64,000 bases of DNA from positions 310,001 to 374,000 of the forward strand of contig QANY01006236.1 of the NCBI GenBank assembly GCA_003255025.1. The letters run 5' to 3'. This DNA comes from Datisca glomerata. Its lineage: Eukaryota; Streptophyta; Magnoliopsida; Cucurbitales; Datiscaceae. The translations under genes and the position numbers were made by a program. Of the stretch, positions 25,851-39,103 are shown one piece after another (within the stretch, counting starts at the first letter, position 1; each line of letters opens with the position of its first letter). The notes below the pieces were generated by a model. It ran no database searches. It was not told where the DNA came from and saw nothing but the letters and a program-made list of their open reading frames with translations.

Positions 25851-26767
25851 TAAAAAAGCAGTCTTTTTTTCATTTTCTTGAAGGGTTTCTTTTTGTAGCT
25901 TTTAGATTCAGCTTAGCTTTAGCTTTAGCTTTGCTTTGCTTAGGCTTCTGATTTCCTGGCGACAATTCAGTGTCTTCGACCTTGATCCTGGTACTGCAGC
26001 AATTCTATATTCCATTTTCTCTTTCCGAAGGAAGATACAGAAAAAAGAAGTCTACAGTTCGGTGATCTTCAACTTTTCTCCATTTTCTCTTCTGTTGAAT
26101 ATTCTTCTCTTCTTTTCTGATAATCTGTTCGCCGGAGGTCGCAGGTGAATATTCCGGTGGATTTGATTTGCTAGGAGCGTCAGGACAGGAGGTGTTATCG
26201 GAGGGATTTATTTACTCATTTACATTTGGTTTTGCTTTTCTCGCTGGTGAACAAGCGGGAATTTAGATTAGTTGGACCATAAAGAGAATCTATTAAATTT
26301 CCGCGAATTTAGGAAGTACGGGAGTTTCTAATTGAATTTCTTTTTCGGCCGCGAAAATCTGAGTTATTTCAGATCCTCCAAGACAAGAAACTTCCATCTA
26401 TAAAAATCAAGTGGTACACTGAGGGGTGGGGCCTGCGTTTCTTTCTGAAATTTTAAACTTGGGAGCTGGGACTCTGAGGATTGGTGAGGGAAGAAAGTTA
26501 TAGTTCCGACAGCAGTTAATTGTCTGAACCGAGCTGTACAATTTAGGGTTTGAATGTTCTGTTTACTTGTAGAAAGGGCAACTTTTGTTTGGGACATTAA
26601 ATAAGGAATCATTGATTTATTGAGTAGTGGTGCTTCAGTCGATCAGAAATGGGTTTTAGTTAGTTTTTTTCTACCTGGCGAAGAAGTTGGGGCGATGGAT
26701 TGTTTCTTGCGGGAACGTGGCTGGTGATTAAGTTTTCTTACAGAGCTTTTCCTTCATATCTGCCAGC
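25851..26767 (+). promoter_or_regulatory. ARF 5' leader region with three short upstream ORFs
   Basis: The sequence turns pyrimidine-rich and less AT-rich from about 25800, as in plant 5' leaders. If the leader is unspliced here, three upstream ATGs precede the main start: 26554-26604 (16 codons), 26649-26663 (4 codons) and 26695-26727 (10 codons, starting MDCFLRERGW). None overlaps the main ATG at 26768. uORFs in ARF leaders are known to lower ARF translation and to depend on eIF3h and ribosomal proteins. Transcription start and any leader intron are unknown, so the uORFs are inference. Confidence 0.45.
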
Positions 26768-29700
26768 ATGAAAGCTCCACAAAATGGCTTTTTGGCCAAT
26801 TCTGTTGAAGGTGACTCACTTAATTCCATGGCTAAGTTCTTCGTTGTCAAATGCATATATTACGGAATGGCAGCTTGGTTAAATCCTTCCCTTGTCTTCT
26901 CCTTTTCTATCTGTTTTTTTTAGTTTTTCTTTTTCTCTGCTTGTAAAGTTCTATAGATGACACATATAGGCTGTTTTCTGCCACTAGACTTTTCACGTGG
27001 GTTTTATTCTCGCTCCTGCTTGGCTCACGTTTAAGCTTTACAGGTGCTGCTGATGTGAACCGTTTAAATTTCACTACTTGTTTTTGACATGGATAATAAG
27101 AAGTATTTTTCTGCGAACCTTTTATTTCAGCACTTAGCTCATATATATCCTCTAGTTTTCTTATATAAACCTGATTTTGGGACGGTGTAAGGTTGCTAAG
27201 GAAGTGTCTCCAATTGTTATTAGCTGTAATTTTGTGGTGGATTTGAATTACTTGAAGTAATTAGGAGGCTATATTCAATTTATCACTTCATCTTTTGACT
27301 GGTTGGACTGTTAAGTCATATTTTTACGGTAAATTTTGGAAACAATCAAATAGCTTTTCTTGTCTCTGCCAATGCATACCATAGATATCAGCTGCATTTT
27401 ACATCGCTGTTTTCTTCATCGTTGATTCTTCCATATCTCGTTTCATTCTAAGAAATACTTTATGCAAGGATAGTTTTGAGACTGATTACGCTACACTACT
27501 TATAGCTTAAGCTTTTAGTATGAGAATTAAGAAAGATAAAGAAAACCTGCCTTGGATACTCTCCTTTAGCACAATAATAAATGTCGTCAAACTATAAGGA
27601 CTTATTTGGGTGGCACTTGTTTGGAGGAGTGTAATTGTCTTGCAATTTTATGGTAGTTTTCAGTTATTGAATTTGACAAGAGACTAAAGTTAACCTGATG
27701 ATCGGAATGGTAGAATTTGTATTTTCATTTTTCCTGCTTTGGGTTCATTTTTATGCCAACGTTTTGTTTTGTTGGAGACAGGTGAAAGGAAGAACATTAA
27801 CTCAGAGTTATGGCATGCTTGTGCCGGACCTCTGGTTTCGTTGCCTCCAGTTGGGAGTCTCGTGGCTTACTTTCCTCAAGGCCATAGTGAGCAGGTAGAT
27901 TGCTTTCTCCAAAGATGTAGTTGAGGAACCAACTTTAGATTCGGTATCTCATATTCTTGTTCTTTCCGGAAAACTTTCAGGTTGCTGCCTCAATGCATAA
28001 GGAGGCTGATTTTGTACCCAACTACCCTAATCTTCCTTCCAAGTTGATTTGCATGCTTCACAATGTCACATTACATGTATGAAAAGCATTTCACGTTCTA
28101 CGCAACAGTGCCTATAATACGTGTTATAAGATGACTATATGTATTTTTGAAAGATTGAAGTAGCCTATATATTAATACCTGTTCTTATAAAAAAAAAGTT
28201 GGTATTGTAGAGCAAAACTTGTATTTGGCCACAGATATTTGTGTAAGAAATAATGCAGGTGTATTTACGGAAGCACGGTTACATATATTATTGCAGATGC
28301 ATATTTATGCTTGTGAAGTTAAAAAGTTAAAATAAATGGATTAGATGATATTAGAAAAAATATTTTTAAATCTCTGAAGCAGGACACTTTTAATAGTTGT
28401 ATACTTTGAACAGGCTGATCCTGAAACTGATGAGGTCTACGCGCAAATGACCCTGCAACCTGTAACCAAAGTAGGTCAGCCTTTTAATTGGAGAAATAAT
28501 CATATGAATATGTCCATTACCAATTTCGTCGCAGGTGTAAAAATGTGTGTTTTTTAGAATAAAAGTTTCAACTATTTATTTTGCAGTATGACAAAGAAGC
28601 TTTACTGGCATCTGACATGGGCCTCAAGCAAAGCCGTCAGCCTGCTGAGTTCTTCTGCAAAACTCTTACAGCTAGTGACACAAGCACTCACGGTGGATTT
28701 TCCGTGCCTCGTCGAGCAGCTGAGAAGATCTTTCCACCACTAGTGAGTATAGACATTTTCATTTTTAATTCTTCATTAGTAATCAATTAGCCAATTCAGT
28801 ATTTGCCTTGTTCATGAGCTTACAGTGAAGATGTTTTATTATAGGATTACTCAATGCAACCCCCTGCTCAGGAACTAACAGCTAGAGATTTGCACGATAG
28901 TTCATGGACTTTCAGACATATTTATCGCGGTATTTCTTCCTTCTCTGCCTTTTCCAGCTGATATGACTCAGCCAATATGTAGTCCATTAACATTTGATAA
29001 GATTATTGTTTCTACATGGTGAATTTGCTTGGTAGTGGTCAAAACCGCTGATCTTTGAATATGCAACTTCTCTTTTTTTAATCATATGATATTCCTGCTC
29101 TCTCTTCAAACGTATTGAAAGAAATGATAGTTGCATTCAATGCTTCGATAGGTTTTAGATCAGTTCTGTCTCATAAATCTAACAAGACAAGGTCTTGTTA
29201 TATTGATTATCTAGTCACTTTTGGATTTCTGCCTATCTGGATGCGGATGAAATGATATATCAATTCAGAGTATGTCTACTGTACAGAACTAGCCACTTTT
29301 CAGCTTTGGCAATTTTGAAATAAACTAGTTCTTAGCATACTAACATAAATCAGAATAGATCCTTGAAACGGACATGCCCTCTGTTTCTTTCCTAGTATAT
29401 TTGAGTACTTCGATAGTTATTTTTTTACCCTTTAGTTGATTCTTGTCTTGGATTAGAAGCATTTAAAGTTCAAAACTGCTTGGCATGCTGCAGGCCAACC
29501 AAAAAGACACCTGCTGACTACTGGGTGGAGTGTTTTTGTCAGTACAAAACGACTATTTGCTGGAGATTCTGTCCTTTTTATAAGGTAGGAACTAGTAGTA
29601 CAAAGTTCATATTTAATTGCACGTTGGTTAACTCCCATCCCTTCACTGATAAAAAGTAATCTTAACTCCCATCCTGTCATTGATAAAAAATAATCTGGTG

Positions 29701-31548
29701 TTTGCTAGAGATGAAAAATCACATCTTCTATTAGGCATAAGGCGGGCTAATAGGCAGCAGCCAGCCCTCTCTTCATCTGTCATATCTAGTGACAGCATGC
29801 ACATTGGAATTCTTGCTTCTGCAGCTCATGCTGCTGCAAATAACAGTCCCTTTACTATATTTTACAACCCAAGGTACTTGTTCCAATGTTTCTTTTCTCG
29901 TTTCCCTTAGTCTGTTGCTTATTATCGTGTAATTTACGCTTTATAAGCTAGATCTAATTTTTTCGAGTTTAACAGGGCCAGTCCTTCTGAATTTGTGATT
30001 CCCTTGGCCAAATATAATAAAGCGATGTATACCCAAGCGACACTTGGTATGAGATTTAGAATGATGTTTGAGACAGAGGAGTCTGGTGTACGAAGATACA
30101 TGGGTACAATTACTGGTATCAGTGATTTGGATCCTCTGAGATGGAAAAATTCACAGTGGCGCAATCTTCAGGTACTATCTGGTCATTAAAAGGTTTTGAT
30201 GAATAAATTTTATACCGCATAATGGATTGAGAACATGAATGCTTCCCTGCTGGGCCTAGTTTCAATTGTCGCACGCATCTGGTATATAGTCACTAGTCTT
30301 TCTTTTGCTGTTTGAAGACTAATTAGCTTCCGTTCTGCCCTTTAACAAATTTACTAGCTTATTTAGTGAATGAACATCTGTACACTGACAGGTTGGATGG
30401 GATGAATCAGCTGCTGGTGAGCGGCCAAGCCGGGCATCAATGTGGGAAATTGAACCTGTGGTGACACCTTTCTACATATGTCCACCTCCTTTTTTTCGGC
30501 CCAAGTTCCCAAAACAACCCGGGATGCCTGGTAATCCATAATACTGTGCTACCTTTTATGCGTCTGTGAGAGCGGATTAGCACTTAGAGAATTTCTTAGT
30601 GCTTCCCTCTTTAAGTGACTTAATGATGACTTTTAGGGCTTGTTTTGTAGATGATGAGTCTGACATTGAGAATGCTTTTAAGAGAGTCATGCCGTGGCTT
30701 GGAGATGACTTTTTCACGAAGGATACATCAAGTCCGGTTTTTCCGGGTTTGAGTTTGATGCAGTGGATGAACATGCAACAGAATAATCAGATTTCGGCCC
30801 AATCTGGTTTTTTACCATCCATGATTTCGTCAACTGCCTTGCATAATAACCTGAGCACTGACGACCCATCTAAATTATTGAGTTTTCAATCTCCTGTACT
30901 GACTCCACCACAATTTAACAAAGCAAATCAACAGAACCAAGTCAGCCAATTGCAACAGGCATCTGGATGGTCCCAGCAGCAGCAGCAGCTGCAGCAGTTA
31001 TTGCAGATTCCTGCGAACCAACAGCTTCAGCGGCAGCAACAACAGCAGCAACAGCCGCAACAGGAATCACAACAGCTGGCCCAGCAACAGCAACTACAGC
31101 ATATACAGCCACAACAGCTGCAGCAAAACCAGCAACTACAGCCACAACAGCAACGGTTATGTCAACCATCTCTTTTAAATAATGGTGTTTCTGGTGCTAA
31201 CATTATCCCAAATCAGAGTTTGCAACAACCAGCTATATACTCTCAACTTCAGCAACCACAATTACCTACAAGCAATTCCCAAAGCCAGCAAATAAGCCAC
31301 CACCCATCTAATAAGACCCCATTCCAGATGGCATCATTACCTCAAGACTCGCAGTTTCAGCAACAAATGGAACAGCAACCTAACCTCCTTCCAAGGCACC
31401 AGCAGCAGACACAAACGCATCAATCACCATTACAGTTGTTGCAAACAAGCATGTCACAAAGAGCACAGCAGCAGCAACCACAAATGCAGCAGTTGCCACA
31501 GCATATTTTATTGGAGCAGCAACTTCAACAACAGTTGTTACAGAAAAT

Positions 31549-31600
<52 letters not shown>

Positions 31601-33803
31601 CAGTTGGTGTCCCCAGCAAGCCCACTTTTACAGCCTCAGCTACTACAGCAACAGCAGGGCCATCAGCAAAACCATCAATCCTCACAGTTGCCTACATCCC
31701 ACCAGCAGCATCTGCAGCAGCTCAATACCAACAGCTTTGCAACAGATAAACTCCCCAACAGCAACAGCTTTTCAACATTAGGCCTTATGCAATCCCAACA
31801 GATTTCTATAAACCAACCTCAGGCCCAGTTCAAGCCGCACGTGGCCATCAGGACCCAGTCTGGTCTGACAGATGGAGATGCTCCCTCCTGTTCAACCTCT
31901 CCCTCCTCTAACAACTGCCAGGTGAATAGTAAACACCAAGGACCAGCTCCATTTGTGGAAGAGTCAGTGGTTGAGCCTATAAGTAATCTGATTCATGAGC
32001 GCCAAATCAAATCTGATACCCGGATCAAGCATGAGTTTCCCAGTGCAAAAGGACCAGACCAACTAAAATACAAGAGCACAATCAATGATCAGTTGGAAGC
32101 ATCCACTTCTGGAACATCATATTGTCTAGATGCTGGCATCATCCAGCAGACTTTCCCTCTCCCCACTTGTTTGGATGGTGACGTCCAATCGCATCCTCGA
32201 AACAGTCTTCCTTTCCCAAGTAATATTGATGGACTGATGCCAGACACTTTACTGTCGAGAGGATACGACTCCCAAAAAGATCTTCAAAACTTACTTTCTA
32301 ACTACAGTGGCATTCCAAGAGACATTGAAACAGAGTTGTCTGCTGCTGCAATGAGCTCTCAGTCGTTTGGGGTGGCAAACATGCCTTTCAAACCTGGATG
32401 CTCAACTGATGTAATTAATGAATCGGGGGCTTTGAGCAGCGGATTATGGGCTAATCACACTCAACGTATGCGTACATATACAAAGGTTTGCTGCTCCACT
32501 TGAATCTTCTTTTCTTTGGTAAAAAACTTTCACAGTAAGATGCATTGACTACTTTGTCAAGTAATAATTTTGAGCTGGTAAGTAATAACCATCACGCATG
32601 TGTTGAAGTTATATTAGGTCTACCAGAGAAATGCCTATTCATTCCCAAGGGAAATGTACTAGTCAAATAGCTTTACCAGAGTACTTGTTCTAGTTGAATA
32701 GTTCGAATCTACTATATTGATCCTACAATTTTGTTACTCTTCGAATGAAAAGTCGAGTCCCGTGAAAGTTATGTGAAGAAAATATAATCTACAGGATTAT
32801 GATTAATTGATTCAATCTATGGCTACTTAAGCGTCACTAATAGGGTATAAAACTTTGAATAGCATCGGAGCACCGTCCTCACTCACATTAGAAGCCAGAT
32901 CCAAATCTGACAGGCTCAAAGTTCAAATAAGTAAAAGCTTGTGATCGCACTTGTTGGACTGATTTCTACTATAATTGGGTTAATTTGATTAACATCAGTG
33001 TTTGGTTCCATATTCTTAACTCTGCATATGTCTAGCTATAGGTTTATTTAGTCTGATCTGAGTTTGGGTCATTAACAGGTTCATAAGTACCCCATTGGCA
33101 GACATTATAAAGATAAATAGTAAATGCACTTTTTCTGAACTACCAACCCAGTTGAATTTTATAAGCTGGACTTGCCATTTCGAAATTCATTCAATGCTAT
33201 TATATCATTCATTCTCTATAAACTTTGCATTCTGGAGGTTAGGATATTCCCATGGGCCCAGTAACTAGTCTTTCATAGGTAGCACAATCGTTTTCACCAA
33301 TCTAACCTGCTTTTAAATTTTGAAGGTTCAAAAGCGTGGCTCTGTAGGCAGATGCATCGATGTAGCTCGTTACAAAGGATATGATGAGCTAAGGCATGAT
33401 CTTGCCCGAATGTTTGGTATTGAAGGGCAGCTAGAAGATCCACAAAGGACTGACTGGAAGCTTGTTTATGTGGATCATGAGAATGACATACTCCTCGTTG
33501 GTGATGATCCTTGGGAGTAAGTAAAAGATTTCCATGTCTTCCGAGTTCCCTCCCTTCCCACAGCTACCTATATCTAATCTTATACATTATTGTTTTTCTC
33601 AAATCGTTTACATTTTTTTTAAATTTCTTAGGGAGTTTGTGAGCTGTGTTCAGAGTATAAAGATACTTTCATCTGCTGAAGTACAGCAAATGAGCTTGGA
33701 TGGAGATTTGGGTAACATTCCAGTTGTGAATCAAGCTTGTAGTGGTTCCGACAGTGGAAATGCATGGAGGGATGACAACTCTGCTGCGTCCTTCAACCGA
33801 TGA
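26768..33803 (+). CDS. ARF7: Auxin response factor, activator type (ARF7/ARF19 clade, probable ARF7 orthologue), 13 exons
   Basis: Nuclear transcription factor that binds auxin response elements and activates auxin genes when Aux/IAA repressors are degraded. Exons: 26768-26810, 27782-27894, 27981-28076, 28414-28470, 28587-28742, 28845-28929, 29494-29584, 29709-29873, 29976-30171, 30392-30530, 30651-32485, 33326-33516, 33632-33803. All junctions are GT-AG and keep one frame, giving 1112 codons plus TGA, within the usual range of the clade. The B3 domain (about residues 127-230) contains [20 protein letters not shown]. The ARF ancillary domain follows (about 252-350). The middle region (about 390-960) is rich in Gln, as in activating ARFs. 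The C-terminal PB1 domain (about 990-1085) keeps the basic VQKRGSVGR face and the acidic [17 protein letters not shown] face used for Aux/IAA binding and oligomerisation. The end [20 protein letters not shown] is typical of ARF7/19. The choice of ARF7 over ARF19 rests on the convergent CPN20 neighbour. No defect is seen. Confidence 0.95.
31550..31597 (+). repeat. CAG microsatellite, 16 units, in ARF exon 11 (polyglutamine)
   Basis: Sixteen uninterrupted CAG codons sit inside the Gln-rich activation region; most other Gln codons nearby mix CAA and CAG. A pure triplet run of this length is prone to length change by slippage, and any change stays in frame. It is followed by CAT (His). Confidence 0.97.
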
Positions 33804-34590
33804 CACTTCTATGTCTTTGTCTCCTTATGCATATATTTGATGTTGGTTGTTATTTTTGCTCCTTTCGGCCACAAAGACATGGGTCAAGCCAGCCCTCCTG
33901 CTGTGGTGATTATTCAGTAACTAGTAACATTGCTAATGTGGATAAAGAATTAAGAAACCTAACTTCATTGTAAGCCCGTTTTCGCTTCCACACGAGTAGG
34001 TAACCGCCCTTAACAGACTAAGCAGAGCTCCATCTCAAGGTTGATTGGATTTGGGACTACACTTCATCGCGACTTTCTCAATCCTTGCGACTGTCTTGAA
34101 AGATTTTTTTTGTCCGAGACACCTGCCCGTCACTCGTGTAAATGCTGAAGGGCCCTACAAGGTGACATCCATGGTGAAACTGACTCAGAACCCATTGTGA
34201 TTTTCCATACTGTTGTAATTCATGTGTAAACTATTAGGTAGTGACTTCCGTAGTTTAAGTTTAAACGTTAGGAATGAAAGATTATCATGAATTCCCACAT
34301 CCCCTTGTAATGATCTTTGTACGTGTCTTTCAGACGATGGAACTTAGAAGTTCCCAAGAGTTTGGTCATATACCTCTAATGATAGATGTCCTTTATTGTG
34401 AAGAGGATGTATAACTTTTTCTCATAATATGAAAAATGATGAACCATTAATGACAGGATTGAAAGATGACTCATTCTCAGAAAATGCTAAGATCCATCAT
34501 TACATTAAAAGCTGCACTACACCGAATATCCACCCCTCAGATGGAGGACAAAATACAGTTCTTGCATTTCAAGAACATAAACATGACAGA
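33804..34590. other. Convergent intergenic region holding both 3' UTRs
   Basis: The ARF gene ends on the left and CPN20 ends on the right, 787 bp apart. Both 3' untranslated regions must lie here. No open frame of note or transposon was seen. Polyadenylation sites could not be placed. Confidence 0.6.
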
Positions 34591-35903
34591 CTAAGCGAGC
34601 ACAGCTATAACATCAGAAATTCTTAGGGCAATGTAATCAGAACCATCTTTGCCTTTGAAGTCGTTCCCCGCGTACTTGGAGTACATAACTGTGCTCCCTG
34701 CTGCTATCGGCAAAGGTTTTCGGTTGCCCTCCTCGTCCAATAGACCAGGTCCAACAGCTATAACCTGATACAGCCAACACGATGAGCATTACACTATCAG
34801 AAACTCACCCTCAAAGCAAACCCATCCACAGTAAGAAGTCCAGCAAATGGTGAATATGTCAATTCATACCGTGCCAACTGAAGGTTTCTCCTTGGATGCC
34901 TCTGTTAACAGTAACCCTCCTGCCGTCTTTTCCTCGGCCTCAGCTACCTGCACTTGCAGCCAGGTAAAAACGAAATCCCATACACTTCAAAGTTCAAATA
35001 ATAAATCTTAAAGAGAATGCATACTTTGATTAACACTCTATCGTTTAGGGGCTTGAGGTCCTTAACATCATCTGTTTCTAAAACACCAACTATGTCATCA
35101 TCCTTCAGTATCAAATGTTTTTCGCCGTCGAACTCCAACTCGGTCCCTGCATACTTGGAGTACACAACTTGGCTTCCAGCCTATCAAATACGAGCTTCAA
35201 GTTATTTACCCACTATAAAGATCATATGCACTCACGATGGGGAGGAAATACGAAATAACTAACCTTGACGCTAATCTCGACTTTGGTGCTTCCAATTGTC
35301 TTGCCGTCTCCAACAGCAACCACTTCACCTCCTTGAGGTTTTGTCTGGGCAGTTGTTGGAAGTAAAATTCCACCATCAGTCTTTTCTTCAGCAGTTTTGA
35401 CCTTCACCAGTACTCTATCTCCCAATGGCTTAACTGAAGTGAACTGCAGGATTGGAATTCCAATGGTTATGGCATAGCACATATATGTCAGAAAAATGAC
35501 AAATAACTAAGTATATTAGGAACACAAATAAAAATAAACAAAACAAGAACGATTATATCAGTTAGGATTTGTAATACAAACGAACGTTCACGAAAGTCGA
35601 AATAGTAGTTGTGTACAACCATGAAGATAGGATTCAATGAAGTACACTCAAAACAAGACATGTATGCTTAAAATGCTTAATTAAACAAAACAAGAGCACA
35701 CAAACCAATCTGAAAGAGAGATGAAACACTACCTTAGGAGCAACCACAGTGGCAGCTTTGACAACCAGTCCCCTGAAAGACCTCTGGGTCTTTCCGACAT
35801 TTCCAGCAGCAGGAGAAAACTTGACTTCAGAAGGTCGAAACCCTTCAAATGAAGGCAGGTTCCAGGGAGAGATGGAAGATGCAGTGAGCTGAGTCGTCGC
35901 CAT
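34591..35903 (-). CDS. CPN20: Chloroplast 20-kDa co-chaperonin (CPN20/CPN21), 5 exons
   Basis: Plastid partner of the Cpn60 chaperonin; it caps the folding chamber and helps fold stromal proteins such as Rubisco subunits. Exons on the minus strand: 35733-35903, 35264-35443, 35025-35180, 34870-34947, 34591-34764. Each is a whole number of codons, with GT-AG borders, giving 252 codons plus TAG, close to the known plant length. The first 50 or so residues ([20 protein letters not shown] onward) form a Ser-rich, basic plastid transit peptide ending near VVKAA. Two tandem Cpn10 domains follow: the first has [11 protein letters not shown] and [13 protein letters not shown] with mobile-loop residues [11 protein letters not shown]. 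The second has [23 protein letters not shown] and [10 protein letters not shown]. The double Cpn10 layout distinguishes CPN20 from single-domain mitochondrial or plastid Cpn10. The gene lies tail to tail with the ARF and appears intact. Confidence 0.96.
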
Positions 35904-36250
35904 TTATAAGCCTATCCTTAGAGGCCAAAAAGATTATCCACTAAACCAACTAAGATTAAATTATAAACTCCTCATTTTGAATGCTAAGCAAATAAAACAC
36001 ACTGCTCATTTTAGAATACAATACAGTTATCCATGAATATCTCAAGAAACAGCCGAGTGGAAATGTTAAAAGGAGGGAACTTCAACTCCCAAAAGCAAAG
36101 CAGCAGAAGAAAACGAACAGTACCTATTATAAGGAGGAAAAGCGTCAAAATTGGACTCCTCGAGAACAAATGGGAGAAGATGAGAAGAGAAGCGAACTCC
36201 AGATAAACCCTAGCAACGCAGAAGAACTAAGCTTTCAGTCTCACTTCAAT
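35904..36250 (-). promoter_or_regulatory. CPN20 5' leader, probable leader intron
   Basis: On the minus strand a possible donor (ATAG|GTACTG, intron from 36123) and acceptor (CTAAG|GATAGG, intron to 35917) would remove a 207-nt intron from the 5' UTR, leaving a short leader before the ATG at 35903. The part above 36130 is pyrimidine-rich, as in transcribed leaders. The transcription start was not located. Confidence 0.45.
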
Positions 36251-36979
36251 TTATCAGAAAGACATGTATAGACCCTTCTAGACTTTTAAAGAGTAGACCT
36301 TTGGAAATTCTAGTCTCACTTTTTGCTCATTAAGGGTAAGTTAATAATTGATAAAAAAAAATAGCTAAATCATATTTTTTATACTTGATTTGTTTTAAAA
36401 AAATTTAATTGGTCTAAAATGTCATTTATTTATTTATTATCTGAATGTTTTAATTTTTCTTTAATTTAATTAGCGTAATTTGTTAAAGTGCATGATTCTA
36501 AGGATTTTTTTCCTGGAACTGTTTAAGGTATAAGTTAATGTATTATTCACCCTTACATGAATCATTATTCAATTTAAATAAATTTATTATTATTCTTTAC
36601 TTTAAGCTAAGTATATTAATTAATTGTTAACGTGATAATAATATAATATTAATATATTTTATCGACGCATTAATATACTAAAATATTGTGAGCATTTGTG
36701 TTAATAATATATAGTTAATTTTTTTACCAACGTGTTGAAATATTTACCTAATGTGACCATCTGTGTTTATATTGTTAATATATCTTTTTACATTATTTAA
36801 TTAATAAATTAAATAATGATGACATCAATCATTCTATATTCTTATGTGTAGTTATAAATATAGATGATTTATTTTTAATTTAATTGTAAATTTTACCATT
36901 CAAATTTTTTCCAAACTTACAATACGTCCCCCCTCCATCAAATGTACTGTTCATGATTGTATTAAATAAATGTTAATAT
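36251..36979. other. AT-rich intergenic DNA upstream of CPN20
   Basis: No coding or repeat structure was recognised. It presumably includes upstream promoter sequence for CPN20. Confidence 0.45.
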
Positions 36980-39103
36980 TGCTGATCGTCGCGACGAGTG
37001 CGCGGCAGAAGCGAGGAGGCGCGTTACCTTTTAAAAAATTAAACTTTTAATAAAAATCGTGCGCAACACCGCGATAGTCAAATAAAAATTTTTATTGAAA
37101 ATTATTTTTCAATCAGTCAAGTCCATTATATATTCATAAGTTAAATTTGTAACATACAAGTTAGAAACCATATACCTCTTATAGTTTATATGAAGTGTCC
37201 TTACAAAAAACCGTTCGATCATCCGTTCTCACGAAATTGTTCCAACGATAAGTAGACTCTGAAATTCACACCAAGATCTTTAAAGTCAATCATCAACGCA
37301 CTAGGACTTGTGTGAGCACGTCGAGTATTACAAGACACTTTTATATCTCTAGATGTTCTAAACACATGACATCTAGAGATTTACTGATAATGATTTTAGT
37401 GAGATGATTTTCTAAAAGAACATGATGATTATTTTTTTGGAGATTTGATTAACGTTTAATCACAGAAGAAAATCTCTCTGACACCAATCGTGTACTCAAT
37501 TCAATTCTTGATTGGCGCACTGATGATCTGATCAACTGATTCTCTCCTCTTTCTTCAACCACTAAAATAATTAGAATAATATTTATATATATTTTAGATA
37601 ATGGCGTATCAGATTTTAAGGATAAACTGAAATAATATTTAATTATAAAATTATCAATTGCAGTGAGACCCGCTACAATTGTGCACGACTATAGTACCGT
37701 GTGACACTATAGTATTGCACACTCAGACTGTAGTGTCGCGTGGCAATTACTACGAATTAAATTTTTATTTTAATCAAATAATTATCTAGATATCAGTTAA
37801 TTTAAATTTAACATATCTGATTATCCCTATCAACTAATTTATCTGTTATTTCGCAAACAATATATTTAGTTGATTTAAATTATTATCTAATTTCACAAAT
37901 TAAATATTTTGACTCAGTTATCGATAATTAAAAAAATTGATAATTATATATATATATATATAACTTCCAAAAATTATATATAAATATATAAATAATTTAA
38001 TTAATTAATTAATCACACAATTATCTCATAATTATGTACATGCCCCATAATAAAAAAAAATTTGCATGTCAGTCATTTTCTCATGTCTTGAAATACTCAC
38101 ACTCTAGACAACGTAGTATAGAGATGAATTGGAGACCATGGACTTATAATTCTAAGCTCTAATAAATCAAATTATTAATTAAACTCCTTAATTAAATAAT
38201 CTTATTTATTAATTTCATTATTACTGCAGTATAAATATGGAATTGTACTCTTAGAGATTATAAAATATATTTACGGAGCATTCTCAGGTAGTCCACTGAC
38301 ATAATCATTTTTATGTAGTTATGACATCCAATTATTGGTTCGCAAATTAGAACCATCAAAATTATAGTTTTACCCTTTTAATTACCTCTCGATCCTTAAG
38401 TATCATCGATCCACTAGTGAATGACTAATTTATAATCTTATTATAAAATTAAGCTTAATAATCATTCAGTTTCAGAATTAACACTTAAGGCGACTAATAC
38501 ACGATCCGGTAGGAAAACTTAGATTTCAAATCTTGTAAGATCATATCATCAATCATCCATATCACTGAATCTCCAAAATAAAAGTCACTAGCCTAATTAA
38601 CAAAAAAACTTTAACGAGTGAATCGAAAGATCCAGTAGACATGCATAGTAGTTCGTGACTACTCAGAATTCAGACTGATTTATATATGATCATCAAATTG
38701 ATGTGTATTAAATTTTTATGATAAACGGTTTGTTAATGAATATATTAATTCACATCTGTTTTGCCATATGTAATTTATTATACAAATTATATTCACTAAG
38801 ATGTATATCCACCTCAATGATCTAGATCTAGATCACACGCATTCATGATGTTTAGTGCACTGTACTAGCAACCATTCATTAAAATACTTTAATATGTTGC
38901 TGAGAATTTTATTCATTATCTATGATATTAACCCCATCGTACTAATACAAGATCATAGTTTCACTAATGAATATGAAATTTTCATATATTTATGTAAATT
39001 ATTCAATAATAATTTAAAAGAACAATTATAAGAAAAATGTAATCCTCTTTAAATTTCATATCAAAATGTCAATACACATGCTTTGAGGGCATAACCCCCA
39101 ACA
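36980..39103 (-). mobile_element. Solo LTR, about 2.1 kb (copia-like)
   Basis: On the minus strand it begins TGTTGGGGGTTATGCCC and ends GACGATCAGCA, proper TG...CA ends. The five bases outside are AATAT on the left (36975-36979) and AATAC on the right (39104-39108), a target duplication with one mismatch. No internal gag or pol lies beside it, so it is a solo LTR left by recombination between two LTRs. The start resembles plant copia LTRs; the superfamily is inference. An AT dinucleotide run lies near 37945-37962. Confidence 0.7.

Noticed and set aside
27361..27366. TGTCTC auxin response element in ARF intron 1
   Set aside because: A single six-base match is expected by chance in a window of this size and is not in the promoter.
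30942..31685. Ala/Val-rich frames opposite and alongside the ARF Gln-rich region
   Set aside because: They are other-frame readings of CAG/CAA repeats in exon 11.
30599..32503. Reading the large ARF frame as a single-exon gene starting at 30599
   Set aside because: The first 52 bases are intron, and the end after 32485 runs into an intron. The 13-exon model keeps frame and domain order throughout.
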